Source: Aquitalea aquatica (lineage in GTDB: Bacteria; Pseudomonadota; Gammaproteobacteria; Burkholderiales; Chromobacteriaceae). From it: a DNA stretch of 64,000 nucleotides. Both the position numbers and the translations under genes were made by a program. The notes below the pieces were generated by a model, which saw nothing but the letters and a program-made list of their open reading frames with translations, searched no databases and was not told the DNA's origin. The DNA is taken from positions 310,001 to 374,000 of the forward strand of contig NZ_JACERN010000033.1 of NCBI RefSeq assembly GCF_013911085.1, written 5' to 3'. This document shows, in pieces, positions 1 to 7,157 of this stretch (position 1 is its first letter; every line of letters begins with the position of its first letter).

Positions 1-237
1 GGCGGGCTGGCCTTGCGGCGAACCCGGACGCCGGCGCGGCACCTTGGTGGCATGCACCAGCTCAGGCCGCTCGGGATGGCCCGCCATCGGCAGCCGGGTC
101 AATGGCGCATCTTCACGCTGCAGCTCACCACGCTGCCAGGCAGCATGAATGGCTTCGGTCGCGGCCAGTTTGTCTGCCACATCCGTGCAGAGCAAGGCAG
201 CTTGAATTCGGGAATACAAAGCAGTAGGCATTATCAT
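1..237 (-). CDS. DUF455 ferritin-like domain protein, N-terminal part (runs off the window)
   Basis: Reading the minus strand from an ATG at 237 (or 231) gives an open frame to the window edge, about 79 residues. The segment GHPERPELV followed by PRRRPGSPQGQ matches the N-terminal signature of the DUF455 family, whose members carry a ferritin-like four-helix domain after this point; that domain lies outside the window. The function of the family is unknown to me; a metal-binding helical bundle is expected. Two in-frame ATGs lie 6 bases apart, so the exact start is open. Confidence 0.8.
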   Translation of the reverse strand, partial: MIMPTALYSRIQAALLCTDVADKLAATEAIHAAWQRGELQREDAPLTRLPMAGHPERPELVHATKVPRRRPGSPQGQPA

Positions 238-419
238 GGTGCGTCATTCTAGCCGTTTGCACCGGCATCAGGCAGGCTTGTCATCAAATCAGTGCATACC
301 CGCCAGACATCAGGGCCCGCAGTAAGCCAACCGCCCCCATGTCAGATTTTCAGTGCGTAGAGATCGTCGTCGAATAAGGCTTGATGCATAATGCCAACAT
401 CTGCCACAGGGAGAATGTC

Positions 420-863
420 ATGCTGTTCAATTCCAGCCAACTTGGTGCTGTAGAAGTGGATGAAAGCACCATCATCAATTTTGACCAGGGCATTCCCGCC
501 CTGGAAAACTGCACCCAGTTCAAACTGTTCCATAATGCCGACAGCAATAATCCCTCGGTGTACTGGATGCAGTCGCTGAACGACGCGGCCATCACCCTCA
601 GCGTCACCCTGCCGCAACAACTGGGTGTGCGCTATGAAGTGGAACTAAACGATGAAGAAGTGGCCCGCCTGCAATTGAGCAAGCCGGAAGACGCGGTCAT
701 CCTGGTGTTGCTATACCAGGAGCAGTCCGCTGCCGAAGCCCACCCCGCACTGGGCGAACTGAAAGCAAATATCCGCAACCCGCTGGTACTCAATCTAGCC
801 AGCCGCCAAGGCTTGCAGAAAACCGGCCTGTCCTGCGACATCCTGATGCACAACCTTAGCTGA
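420..863 (+). CDS. fliW: Flagellar assembly factor FliW
   Basis: A 147-residue protein of the FliW family: a small cytoplasmic beta-rich protein that binds flagellin and, in systems studied, antagonises the translational repressor CsrA. Family hallmarks seen are the early IINFDQGIPALENCTQF segment, the LNDAAITLSVTLP stretch, and the C-terminal ANIRNPLVLN segment followed by a glutamine-rich turn. I chose the ATG at 420, preceded by GGGAGA; the longer frame from 381 has no good ribosome site. It stands alone, 43 bases before tag, with no csrA next to it. FliW is best known in Gram-positives, spirochaetes and epsilonproteobacteria, so its presence in a betaproteobacterium is of interest. A flagellin gene lies at 59870-60724 of the same window. 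Confidence 0.88.
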   Translation: MLFNSSQLGAVEVDESTIINFDQGIPALENCTQFKLFHNADSNNPSVYWMQSLNDAAITLSVTLPQQLGVRYEVELNDEEVARLQLSKPEDAVILVLLYQEQSAAEAHPALGELKANIRNPLVLNLASRQGLQKTGLSCDILMHNLS

Positions 864-906
864 ACCAATATGCCGCCCGGTCCACCGGGCGGTGCTGGAG
901 TCACGC

Positions 907-1485
907 ATGACCGCTCTTGCATTGCCGCGCTGCCCCTGGTGTGGCAACGACCCACTCTATATGGCCTATCACGATCAGGAATGGGGCCGCCCCCAGCACG
1001 ACGATCACAAACTGTTTGAAATGCTGATTCTGGAAGGTGCCCAGGCCGGGCTGTCGTGGATCACCATCTTGCGCAAGCGGGAGGGGTATCGCCGCGCCTT
1101 TCACGGTTTCGATCCGCAGCAAGTGGCGCGGATGGGCGAGGATGATGTGGAAAGGCTGATGCTGGACAGCAGCATCGTGCGCAACCGGCTGAAGATCAAC
1201 AGCGCCATCCGCAATGCGCGAGTGTTCCTGCAATTGCAGCAAGAACACGGCAGTTTTGCCCAATGGCTATGGGCGCATACCGATGGCCAGAGCGTGGTGA
1301 ATCACTGGCAATCGCTGGCAGAATGCCCGGCTAGTACTCCATTGTCCGACCGCATCAGCAAGGCCCTGAAAAAGGCCGGGATGAATTTTGTCGGCAGCAC
1401 GGTGATTTACGCCTACCTGCAAGCCACCGGCGTGGTAAATGATCACCTGCTGGGCTGCCACCTGCATCCAGCTTACCCGCACTGA
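907..1485 (+). CDS. tag: DNA-3-methyladenine glycosylase I
   Basis: A 192-residue base-excision repair enzyme that removes 3-methyladenine from alkylated DNA. It begins with the zinc-binding CPWCG motif and carries YHDQEWGRP, the FEMLILEGAQAGLSW helix with the catalytic-site Glu, and the C-terminal LLGCHLHP that supplies further zinc ligands; length matches the family (about 187-195). The ATG at 907 follows a GGAG at good spacing and gives the normal N-terminus; an ATG at 892 would add five atypical residues. It follows fliW closely and may be cotranscribed, but nothing functional links them. Confidence 0.95.
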   Translation: MTALALPRCPWCGNDPLYMAYHDQEWGRPQHDDHKLFEMLILEGAQAGLSWITILRKREGYRRAFHGFDPQQVARMGEDDVERLMLDSSIVRNRLKINSAIRNARVFLQLQQEHGSFAQWLWAHTDGQSVVNHWQSLAECPASTPLSDRISKALKKAGMNFVGSTVIYAYLQATGVVNDHLLGCHLHPAYPH

Positions 1486-1490
1486 CCGAC

Positions 1491-1748
1491 TCAGGCCGCC
1501 TTGGTATCAAATACCACGGTGCGGAACAGCCCATCCGCCGAATGAAAGGGATGGGCACACACTACACCCCCATCCTGGCAGAAGGCCATCATGCGCCAGC
1601 TCTGGATCAACTCCTGTAATTCCTCTTCCGACCAGGGACCGGCAAAACGATCCGGCACCAGCGCTGACAACTCGCAACACAAGGCCTGCCGCTGCTCCGG
1701 CCTATCCAACTGCTGCACACTGAAAGACAGGGTCTTGCCATGCTTCAT
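1491..1748 (-). CDS. Small hypothetical protein, 85 residues
   Basis: An 85-residue acidic protein read from ATG at 1748 with AAGGA upstream. It starts with a short basic segment (MKHGKTLSFSVQ), has a Glu-rich predicted helix (WSEEELQELIQSW) and ends near CQDGGVVCAHPFHSADG. No signal peptide or membrane segment is visible. I do not recognise the family. It converges on tag with only 5 bases between the stop codons, and the ribosome site plus normal codon use for this genome make it more likely real than an accidental frame. A longer upstream extension of the same frame to 1922 runs through A+T-rich terminator sequence and is not credible. Confidence 0.55.
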   Translation of the reverse strand: MKHGKTLSFSVQQLDRPEQRQALCCELSALVPDRFAGPWSEEELQELIQSWRMMAFCQDGGVVCAHPFHSADGLFRTVVFDTKAA

Positions 1749-1884
1749 GACAAATCCTTTCAATCCGAAATGGATATGAGGAGAACCGCCATCATTCCAC
1801 GATTTATTATTCAGTACTAGTTGAAAGTCTGTTAGACGTGAACAGTAAGTAAAAATACGGCAGGAATACAACGCTTCCACCCAT

Positions 1885-1917
1885 AAAAAAAGGGCCATCC
1901 CCCTGGGACGACCCTTT
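1885..1917 (-). terminator. Rho-independent terminator of the Na+ symporter gene
   Basis: Read on the minus strand, AAAGGG-T-CGTCCC and a complementary GGGATGG-CCCTTT form a stem followed by a run of seven T. It lies 25 bases after the stop of the symporter gene at 1942. Confidence 0.85.
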
Positions 1918-1941
1918 AACACCTTGCGGTATAGCGCTGAA

Positions 1942-3330
1942 TCAGAACAGCTTCAGTCCCTTCAGCATCACCACCAGAATCAGCAGCGGCGACACAAAGC
2001 GCACCACCACAAACAGCACACGCACCAACGCCTCATTACGCAGCTGCCCTTCATTCGACAAGGCAGCCTTCAAGCGATCGAAGCCCCATACCCAACCTAC
2101 AAACAGACACAGGAAAATCCCGCCTAGCGGCATCAGGATATTGGAGGTGACAAAGTCGAACAGGTCGAACATGGTCATGCCGAACAACTTGAACTCAGCC
2201 ATGCTGCTATTGGACAGCGCGCAGGTCGCACCAATCAGTGCCAGCAGCAACAGGTTGAGCACCGTGGCCTTGGGACGGCTGATACCGAAACGCTCGCTCA
2301 ACACCGATACCGGCACTTCCAGAATCGACAACATGGCACCGGTGGAGGCAATCGCCGCTAGGACAAAGAAGGCCACCATGAATAGCTGCCCCAGCGGCAT
2401 GCTGGCAAACACCGCCGGAATGGTAATGAACAACAGCGACGGACCGGCTTCCGGCTTGAAACCAAAGGCAAACACCGCCGGAAAGATGGCGATGCCGGCC
2501 AGCATGGAGACGAACAGATCAGCGCACATCACACGCAGGGTGGTCGCTGGAATGTTCTGATCATCCCGGAAATAGCTACCGTAAGTCATCATGGTGCCCA
2601 TGCCGATGGACAGCTTGAAGAAGGCCAGGCCCACCGCAGTCAGCACCACTCCCGCCGTGATCTTGGAAAAATCCGGGGTAAACAAAAAGGAAACACCTTG
2701 CATGGCACCCGGCAGCATCAGGCTGCGCACACCGATCACCAGCAGCAACAGAAACAGCATGGGCATCAGCTTTTTAGTGACGGCTTCGATACCCTTGGCC
2801 ACCCCCATCAGCAAAATGCCGCCGATCAGCGCCAGCACCAGCCACTGCCACAACAGCGATTGCACCGGGTCGGCAATCAGCGAGCCAAACGCCGCCGAAG
2901 TCACCTTGGGGTCACTGGAAAGAATGCCCCCGCCGATGGCCTTGAACACATAGGCAAATACCCAGGCTGCCACTTCAGAATAAAAAGCCATGATCAGGAA
3001 GGCCGACAGCACGCCAAAAGCGCTGATCAACCACCAGGGCTGTCCAGCCGGGGCCAGTTTTTTTAGCGCCGTCACCGCATCAGACTTGGCACGGCGGCCC
3101 AGCATGATTTCGGAAATCATCACCGGCAGGCCCACCAGCAAGGTGGCACAGACATACACCACCAAGAAACCGGCACCGCCATTGGTACCGGTCAGATAAG
3201 GAAATTTCCAGATATTGCCCAGGCCTACGGCTGAGCCCAGCGTGGCCGCCAATACGCCAAAACTGGAGGTAAAACCGTCACGTGCCTTGCTGGCACCCAC
3301 GGTGGCCGAGGATCTGTTGTCCTGTTTCAT
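1942..3330 (-). CDS. Sodium-dependent neurotransmitter-type symporter (SLC6/NSS family)
   Basis: A 462-residue integral membrane protein of the bacterial SLC6 family (LeuT/TnaT/MhsT type), which couples Na+ to uptake of amino acids or related amines. The first segment holds the family signature GSAVGLGNIWKFPYL (unwound TM1 with substrate and Na+ sites), followed by NGGAGFL and GLPVMISEIMLGR of TM2. About eleven hydrophobic segments are visible, consistent with the short 11-TM bacterial branch. The start at 3330 has GAGA upstream; an ATG at 3342 is an alternative. The substrate cannot be read from sequence. argE lies upstream on the same strand after a 123-base gap. Confidence 0.92.
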   Translation of the reverse strand: MKQDNRSSATVGASKARDGFTSSFGVLAATLGSAVGLGNIWKFPYLTGTNGGAGFLVVYVCATLLVGLPVMISEIMLGRRAKSDAVTALKKLAPAGQPWWLISAFGVLSAFLIMAFYSEVAAWVFAYVFKAIGGGILSSDPKVTSAAFGSLIADPVQSLLWQWLVLALIGGILLMGVAKGIEAVTKKLMPMLFLLLLVIGVRSLMLPGAMQGVSFLFTPDFSKITAGVVLTAVGLAFFKLSIGMGTMMTYGSYFRDDQNIPATTLRVMCADLFVSMLAGIAIFPAVFAFGFKPEAGPSLLFITIPAVFASMPLGQLFMVAFFVLAAIASTGAMLSILEVPVSVLSERFGISRPKATVLNLLLLALIGATCALSNSSMAEFKLFGMTMFDLFDFVTSNILMPLGGIFLCLFVGWVWGFDRLKAALSNEGQLRNEALVRVLFVVVRFVSPLLILVVMLKGLKLF

Positions 3331-3453
3331 TTGGTCTCTCATCACGACAAAAAACAAACCCGCTCAAGCGATAACCTGAACGGGTGCCTCTGGTTCCGGG
3401 GTCACCGGAGCCGGAATTCTGAAGTGATTTGTCAGACCATGCAAAATTTTTTG

Positions 3454-4635
3454 CTAGCCCTGACTGTCGCTGCGACACAACTCGCCAGTCAGACGGCCCA
3501 GCCAGTCAAAACAAGCCTGCAATTGACTCTCCTCAATAAATTCGTCCGGGCGATGTGCCTGCTCGATCGAACCTGGCCCCAATACAACGCATGGCATGCC
3601 TGCTGCATGGAACACACCAGCTTCAGTGGTATAGGCCACCCCGTCACCACCCTGACAACCACACAGTTTTTCCACGTAGTGCAGTACCTCGCTGCCCGGG
3701 GTGGCCTCGAAGGCCGGACAATACACCCGCGGCTCGATGGAAATCATGGCTTCCGGTGCCACCTGGCGCATCTCCAGCAGGAGGTTGTCGGCATAGTCGC
3801 GTACCGAATCCACAAATCGCTGCGGATCATCCCCCGGCAGCCAGCGGCATTCAAAAGTGAATTCGCAGTCCTTGGGCACGATATTATTGGCGGTACCGCC
3901 ATGAATGGTACCGGTCTGCAAGGTAGTGAACGGCACATCATATAATGGTTGATGGTGGCCAAACGAGGCCTCGGTGTCAGCCAGACGTCTCACATGAGTA
4001 ATCAGCCGTGCGGCATACTCAATGGCATTGACGCCCTGCGGCGTCAGCGAGGAATGTGCCGCCCGCCCCTGCACATGGCAGTGATAGTGAGCGATACCCT
4101 TATGCGCCACGACCGGCCGCATTGAAGTGGGTTCACCAATAATGCAGCCGGCCACCGGCACCCCTTGCTGCAGCAGGGCATCAATCAAGCGCGGCACGCC
4201 AAGGCAGCCCACTTCTTCATCATAAGACAGCGCAATGCCAATCCCCTGCTGCAAACGCCCTTCCTGCGCCAACCGCACCCAGTCAGGAACATGCGCCAGC
4301 AGGCAGGCGATAAAACCTTTCATGTCGGCCGTGCCGCGGCCATACCAGCGCCCATCGCCTTTGTCGGTCAATACAAAAGGTGGCGTGGACCATGCCTGCC
4401 CATCCACTGGCACTACATCGGTATGGCCGGACAGCAGCATCAACGGCAAATCATCCGCACCAATGCGGGCAAACAGATTGGACTTGCTGCCGTCATCGTT
4501 CAGCGTGCGCTGGCTGCTGACGCCAAATCCGGCCAGATACTGGCTCACCCAGTCGATCAGCTCCAGATTGGAATAGCGGCTAGTGGTATCGAAAGCAAGC
4601 AAGGTTCGCAACAGCGACAGATAGGAAGGAGCCAT
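3454..4635 (-). CDS. argE: Acetylornithine deacetylase
   Basis: A 393-residue M20-family zinc amidohydrolase that converts N-acetylornithine to ornithine in arginine synthesis. Metal-site motifs are present in order: LSGHTDVVPVDG (His/Asp), GRGTADMKGF (Asp), SYDEEVGCLG (catalytic Glu pair), and GPGSIEQAHRPDEFI with the last His. The dimerisation domain starts around residue 180 (VAHKGIAHYHCHVQGRAAHSS). ATG at 4635 has AGGA upstream. It is unlinked to argF/argG, which lie 47 kb away in the window; an N-succinyl-diaminopimelate desuccinylase is excluded by overall resemblance to ArgE. Confidence 0.93.
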   Translation of the reverse strand: MAPSYLSLLRTLLAFDTTSRYSNLELIDWVSQYLAGFGVSSQRTLNDDGSKSNLFARIGADDLPLMLLSGHTDVVPVDGQAWSTPPFVLTDKGDGRWYGRGTADMKGFIACLLAHVPDWVRLAQEGRLQQGIGIALSYDEEVGCLGVPRLIDALLQQGVPVAGCIIGEPTSMRPVVAHKGIAHYHCHVQGRAAHSSLTPQGVNAIEYAARLITHVRRLADTEASFGHHQPLYDVPFTTLQTGTIHGGTANNIVPKDCEFTFECRWLPGDDPQRFVDSVRDYADNLLLEMRQVAPEAMISIEPRVYCPAFEATPGSEVLHYVEKLCGCQGGDGVAYTTEAGVFHAAGMPCVVLGPGSIEQAHRPDEFIEESQLQACFDWLGRLTGELCRSDSQG

Positions 4636-4772
4636 AAGAGTCCTGTGATAATTGTCCGGTCATCCCCGAAGTCTGCCCTGACAGCGCAGGCATCGGCAAC
4701 CTCATCCTATGGAATGGGTCCGCACCAGCCCCGGACCCTGGCCAATTTTTCCTCGGCCCGCAGCGCAAATGC

Positions 4773-4801
4773 TTGGCAAAGTGCGGCAAACCCGCTATTA
4801 T
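4773..4801 (+). promoter_or_regulatory. Sigma-70 type promoter of the SRP RNA gene
   Basis: TTGGCA at 4773-4778 and TATTAT at 4796-4801 are separated by 17 bases, each one mismatch from consensus. The predicted start is near 4808, just before the 4.5S RNA. Confidence 0.65.
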
Positions 4802-4815
4802 TCGCCTTCTTCTGC

Positions 4816-4911
4816 GGCGGGTCTCCTCGCATTGTACGGTAGCAAACCTGGTCAGGTCCGGAAGGAAGCAGCCATAGTTACTTAGTGCAAGTGCCGAGGG
4901 TCAGGCTCGCC
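4816..4911 (+). ncRNA. ffs: 4.5S RNA, bacterial small signal recognition particle RNA
   Basis: The invariant SRP RNA tip sequence CAGGTCCGGAAGGAAGCAGC lies at about 4854-4873, the Ffh-binding GGAA tetraloop with its symmetric and asymmetric internal loops. Both ends pair: GGCGGG at 4816-4821 with CTCGCC at 4906-4911 (one G-U), giving an RNA of about 96 nt or slightly more, the usual size for the bacterial 4.5S form. It directs Ffh and ribosomes making membrane proteins to FtsY. It has its own promoter. dnaX, a common neighbour of ffs in other genomes, is not here. Confidence 0.93.
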
Positions 4912-4953
4912 ACCCCTCCCTTCCCATATGTACATGTTCACGACATGGCGATA

Positions 4954-5096
4954 CTATTTCACGCCAAATAGCAAAGATTCCATTGTATTTCTAGATAAGA
5001 ATACGCTAACATAAGAAAAACCAGATGCAAGAAATCATTGAACTTAATGATTTTTTTCGCATCCGAATTATTCCTTATGGATTTTCTTTGCTATTT
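4954..5096. repeat. A+T-rich nested inverted repeat upstream of the XRE gene
   Basis: AAATAGCAAAG at 4966-4976 is exactly repeated inverted as CTTTGCTATTT at 5086-5096. Inside lies a second near-perfect hairpin, GATGCAAGAAATCATT at about 5023 against AATGATTTTTTTCGCATC. A third element, CTATTT at 4954-4959, can also pair with AAATAG at 4966, so two alternative structures are possible. The block is clearly richer in A+T than its neighbours. It could be a small non-autonomous element or a structured regulatory leader. Confidence 0.5.
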
Positions 5097-5120
5097 TTAG
5101 GACATAGGGCAGTGTCCTAA
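5097..5120. promoter_or_regulatory. Dyad operator before the XRE regulator
   Basis: TTAGGACA and TGTCCTAA form a perfect 8-base inverted repeat with an 8-base spacer, ending 8 bases before a perfect -10 hexamer (TATAAT, 5129-5134). The position over the -35 region suggests a repressor site, plausibly bound by the XRE protein encoded just downstream. Confidence 0.6.
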
Positions 5121-5128
5121 ACCATACC

Positions 5129-5134
5129 TATAAT
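5129..5134 (+). promoter_or_regulatory. -10 element of the XRE gene
   Basis: A perfect TATAAT lies 39 bases before the start codon. No good -35 hexamer is seen at 16-18 bases; that region is occupied by the dyad operator, so activation or extended contacts may be needed. Confidence 0.5.
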
Positions 5135-5173
5135 TCAATACAATACTGTTTAGCCTTTTAAGAGGAACAACCC

Positions 5174-5497
5174 ATGAAACTCTTTGAAAAAATCACCAAC
5201 CCGCGTGAAATCCGTCGCAAGCTCGGTCTGAACCAGCAGGAATTCTGGAGCCGTATCGGCGTTACCCAGTCTGGTGGCTCTCGCTATGAAAGCGGCCGCA
5301 ACATGCCCAAGCCCGTGCGTGAACTGCTGCGCCTGGTACATGTAGAACAGATCGACCTGTCCAAGGTACGCCGCGAAGACTTTGAAATCGTCGAATACCT
5401 GAAGGAAACCCATCCGGACCTGTACAAGAGCCTGCGCAAGGCCGTGCGTGCCCAGATGGAAGCCCAGGAAGGCTCGACCGAAGCCACCGCCAGCTGA
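5174..5497 (+). CDS. XRE-family helix-turn-helix regulator
   Basis: A 107-residue protein with an N-terminal lambda-repressor-type HTH at about residues 10-65: REIRRKLGLNQQEFWSRIGV is helices 1-2 and TQSGGSRYESGRNMPKP the recognition region. The C-terminal 40 residues are charged (ETHPDLYKSLRKAVRAQMEAQ) and probably mediate dimerisation. The start has AGAGGAA upstream. It is a single-gene unit: a dyad operator and -10 element in front, and a very strong terminator behind. No toxin-like gene adjoins it, so I do not read it as an antitoxin. The regulon is unknown; autoregulation is likely. Confidence 0.85.
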   Translation: MKLFEKITNPREIRRKLGLNQQEFWSRIGVTQSGGSRYESGRNMPKPVRELLRLVHVEQIDLSKVRREDFEIVEYLKETHPDLYKSLRKAVRAQMEAQEGSTEATAS

Positions 5498-5508
5498 TAG
5501 TCCCTCAG

Positions 5509-5557
5509 AAAAGGGCAGTAGCAAGCAACTCCACGACTGCTTGCTACTGCCCTTTTT
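5509..5557 (+). terminator. Strong rho-independent terminator after the XRE gene
   Basis: Perfect 19-base arms (AAAAGGGCAGTAGCAAGCA and its complement, 5509-5527 and 5538-5556) around a 10-base loop, followed by T. It also serves the converging uspA gene in the other direction. Confidence 0.92.
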
Positions 5558-5596
5558 CTTGCCTATAGCAGCCGGCACCCACCAGCCGGCATTCGC

Positions 5597-6046
5597 TTAC
5601 TCACCAGCATTACGCACCAGCAGTACCGGCACATCAGCTTGCTTCAGCAAACCCTCGGCAACGCTGCCCATCAGGATATGCATCAGGCCACTCCAGCCGT
5701 GCGTACCCATCACAACCAGATCCGCACCCCAGCTATTGGCATCATCCAGCAATACGGAAGCGATTTTATCGCCCCAGCTTTCAAGAATCTTTACCTCCGG
5801 CGTCAATCCAGCCGCCACAGCCTGCGCTTGCGCTTGTCCCAACACCTGCTCACCGGCCTGCTTGATGGATTTTTGCAGCTCTGCAGCATCCAGGAATTCG
5901 GTACCACCCCAGCCAAACTGAGCCAAGTCGACCACATGCACCAGCCGGACGGTACTACCCATATGCTTGGCTAGACGGCAAGCCTCGGCCAGTGCCAAGT
6001 TGGACGTATCACTATCATCCACCGGCACAAATATGCGTTGATACAT
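5597..6046 (-). CDS. Universal stress protein, UspA family
   Basis: A 149-residue single-domain Usp. It starts YQRIFVPVDDSDTSNLAL, with the Asp of the ATP site, and ends with the nucleotide-binding motif GTHGWSGLMHILMGSVAE, which has the G-x2-G-x9-G(S/T) spacing of ATP-binding (UspFG-like) members. Such proteins aid survival under starvation or stress; the specific role is unknown. The ATG at 6046 has GGAGAGG upstream (complement of the CTCCTTT around 6053). It stands between the XRE terminator and a divergent thioesterase gene. Confidence 0.92.
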   Translation of the reverse strand: MYQRIFVPVDDSDTSNLALAEACRLAKHMGSTVRLVHVVDLAQFGWGGTEFLDAAELQKSIKQAGEQVLGQAQAQAVAAGLTPEVKILESWGDKIASVLLDDANSWGADLVVMGTHGWSGLMHILMGSVAEGLLKQADVPVLLVRNAGE

Positions 6047-6165
6047 AATCCTCTCCTTTTGGTGTGTTGGTACTATGCATACAGTCTAGCAAACCAGTCC
6101 GGCCTGCGGTTGATACAGATTAAGACAGTCGATTAGACTGAATGTCATTTTACCCAGGTGAAATC

Positions 6166-6594
6166 ATGGCCCGCATCAAGATCGCCCTGCCGGAGCAGTT
6201 CATTTTTGAAACCGTGCTGGATGTCCGCATCGGCGACATCAACTACGGCGGCCACATGGCTAATGACGCCATTTTGCGCTTGGCTCACGAAGCCCGCTTG
6301 CGTTTTCTGAAAAGCCTTGGCTACAGCGAACTGAATGTAGAGGGCGTTGGAATCATCATGGCCGATGCCGCAGTCATGTATCGGGCAGAGGCCTTCCACG
6401 GCGACAATCTGCACTTCAGACTCGGCGTCTGCGACCTGAACAAGTACGGACTAGACATCGTCTATCAGGCAAGCGATGGCAACAATGGCAAAGAAGTGGC
6501 AAGATTGAAAACCGGCATCGTTTTCTTTGATTACCAGACCCGTCAGGTAAGCACCATGCCGGCGGCCTTTGTCGCCAAACTCAATAAGCTATAA
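6166..6594 (+). CDS. Hotdog-fold thioesterase (4HBT family)
   Basis: A 142-residue hotdog-fold protein. The family motif VRIGDINYGGHMANDAIL (about residues 21-38) carries the Asp and the helix seen in 4-hydroxybenzoyl-CoA-type and YbgC/FadM-type thioesterases, followed by the VMYRAEAFHGD strand. The likely reaction is hydrolysis of an acyl-CoA thioester; the chain is not identifiable. I chose ATG 6166, preceded by AGGTGA; the ATG at 6142 would add eight residues without a ribosome site. The TerB-like gene follows after 17 bases, so they are probably cotranscribed. Confidence 0.85.
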   Translation: MARIKIALPEQFIFETVLDVRIGDINYGGHMANDAILRLAHEARLRFLKSLGYSELNVEGVGIIMADAAVMYRAEAFHGDNLHFRLGVCDLNKYGLDIVYQASDGNNGKEVARLKTGIVFFDYQTRQVSTMPAAFVAKLNKL

Positions 6595-6611
6595 CAACAG
6601 GAAATTCCGAC

Positions 6612-7025
6612 ATGCGTCCATACCCAAGCAACAGTCCGCAAGCCATTGCCCGCCTGCTGGCGATGTTCATGATTACCGACGGCAATATGGATCCGCGTGA
6701 GCTGGACCTGCTGGAGAACGTCAACGTCTACGACCTGATCGGCCTGCCTCGCAAACAGTTTGCCCAGGTACTGGTGGACTACTGCGATGATATTTCCGAT
6801 GAGGCAGAACAGGACGGCACCATCCACCTGCTGGATACCGACCGCATCGAATTCATGCTGAGCGAAGTTACCGACCACAACAAGCGCATTCTCACCTGCG
6901 TGCTGGCCATGGATATCAGCAAATCTGATGGCACCATCAGCGACCCGGAAATCGTCCTGCTGCGCCACATGATGAAGGAATGGAACATCAGTCTGGAAGA
7001 CCTGGAACGCCAGTTCGTACGCTAA
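6612..7025 (+). CDS. TerB-like helical protein
   Basis: A 137-residue, acidic, all-helical protein resembling the TerB/tellurite-resistance domain: two similar helical halves, each with an acidic turn (MFMITDGNMDPRELDLLENV at 19-38, and CVLAMDISKSDGTISDPE in the second half), the pattern that binds metal in TerB. No other ter genes (terC, terD, terZ) are in the window, so tellurite resistance should not be assumed. The ATG has AGGAAA upstream and it follows the thioesterase at 17 bases. Confidence 0.7.
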   Translation: MRPYPSNSPQAIARLLAMFMITDGNMDPRELDLLENVNVYDLIGLPRKQFAQVLVDYCDDISDEAEQDGTIHLLDTDRIEFMLSEVTDHNKRILTCVLAMDISKSDGTISDPEIVLLRHMMKEWNISLEDLERQFVR

Positions 7026-7099
7026 GCTAAGCCCCCTCTCCAGCTACCAGCACGGCAGGCCGTTGATCCGGACAACCCAGAACGCCAGTCTGCCAAATG

Positions 7100-7128
7100 A
7101 AAGCCGCCCGGCACACCCTGGCGGCTTT
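7100..7128 (+). terminator. Hairpin after the TerB-like gene
   Basis: AAAGCCGCC and GGCGGCTTT form a 9-base stem with an 11-base loop. The T run is short (TTTGTG), so termination may be partial and the MoxR gene 30 bases later could receive read-through. Confidence 0.6.
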
Positions 7129-7157
7129 GTGTTGCCATCACAACCGAGCCAACCCAC

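Noticed and set aside
5174-5497. XRE gene as antitoxin of a toxin-antitoxin pair
   Set aside because: The gene is alone between a promoter with operator and a strong terminator; no toxin-like partner is adjacent.
6612-7025. Tellurite resistance locus
   Set aside because: Only a TerB-like protein is present; terC, terD, terZ or other ter genes are absent.
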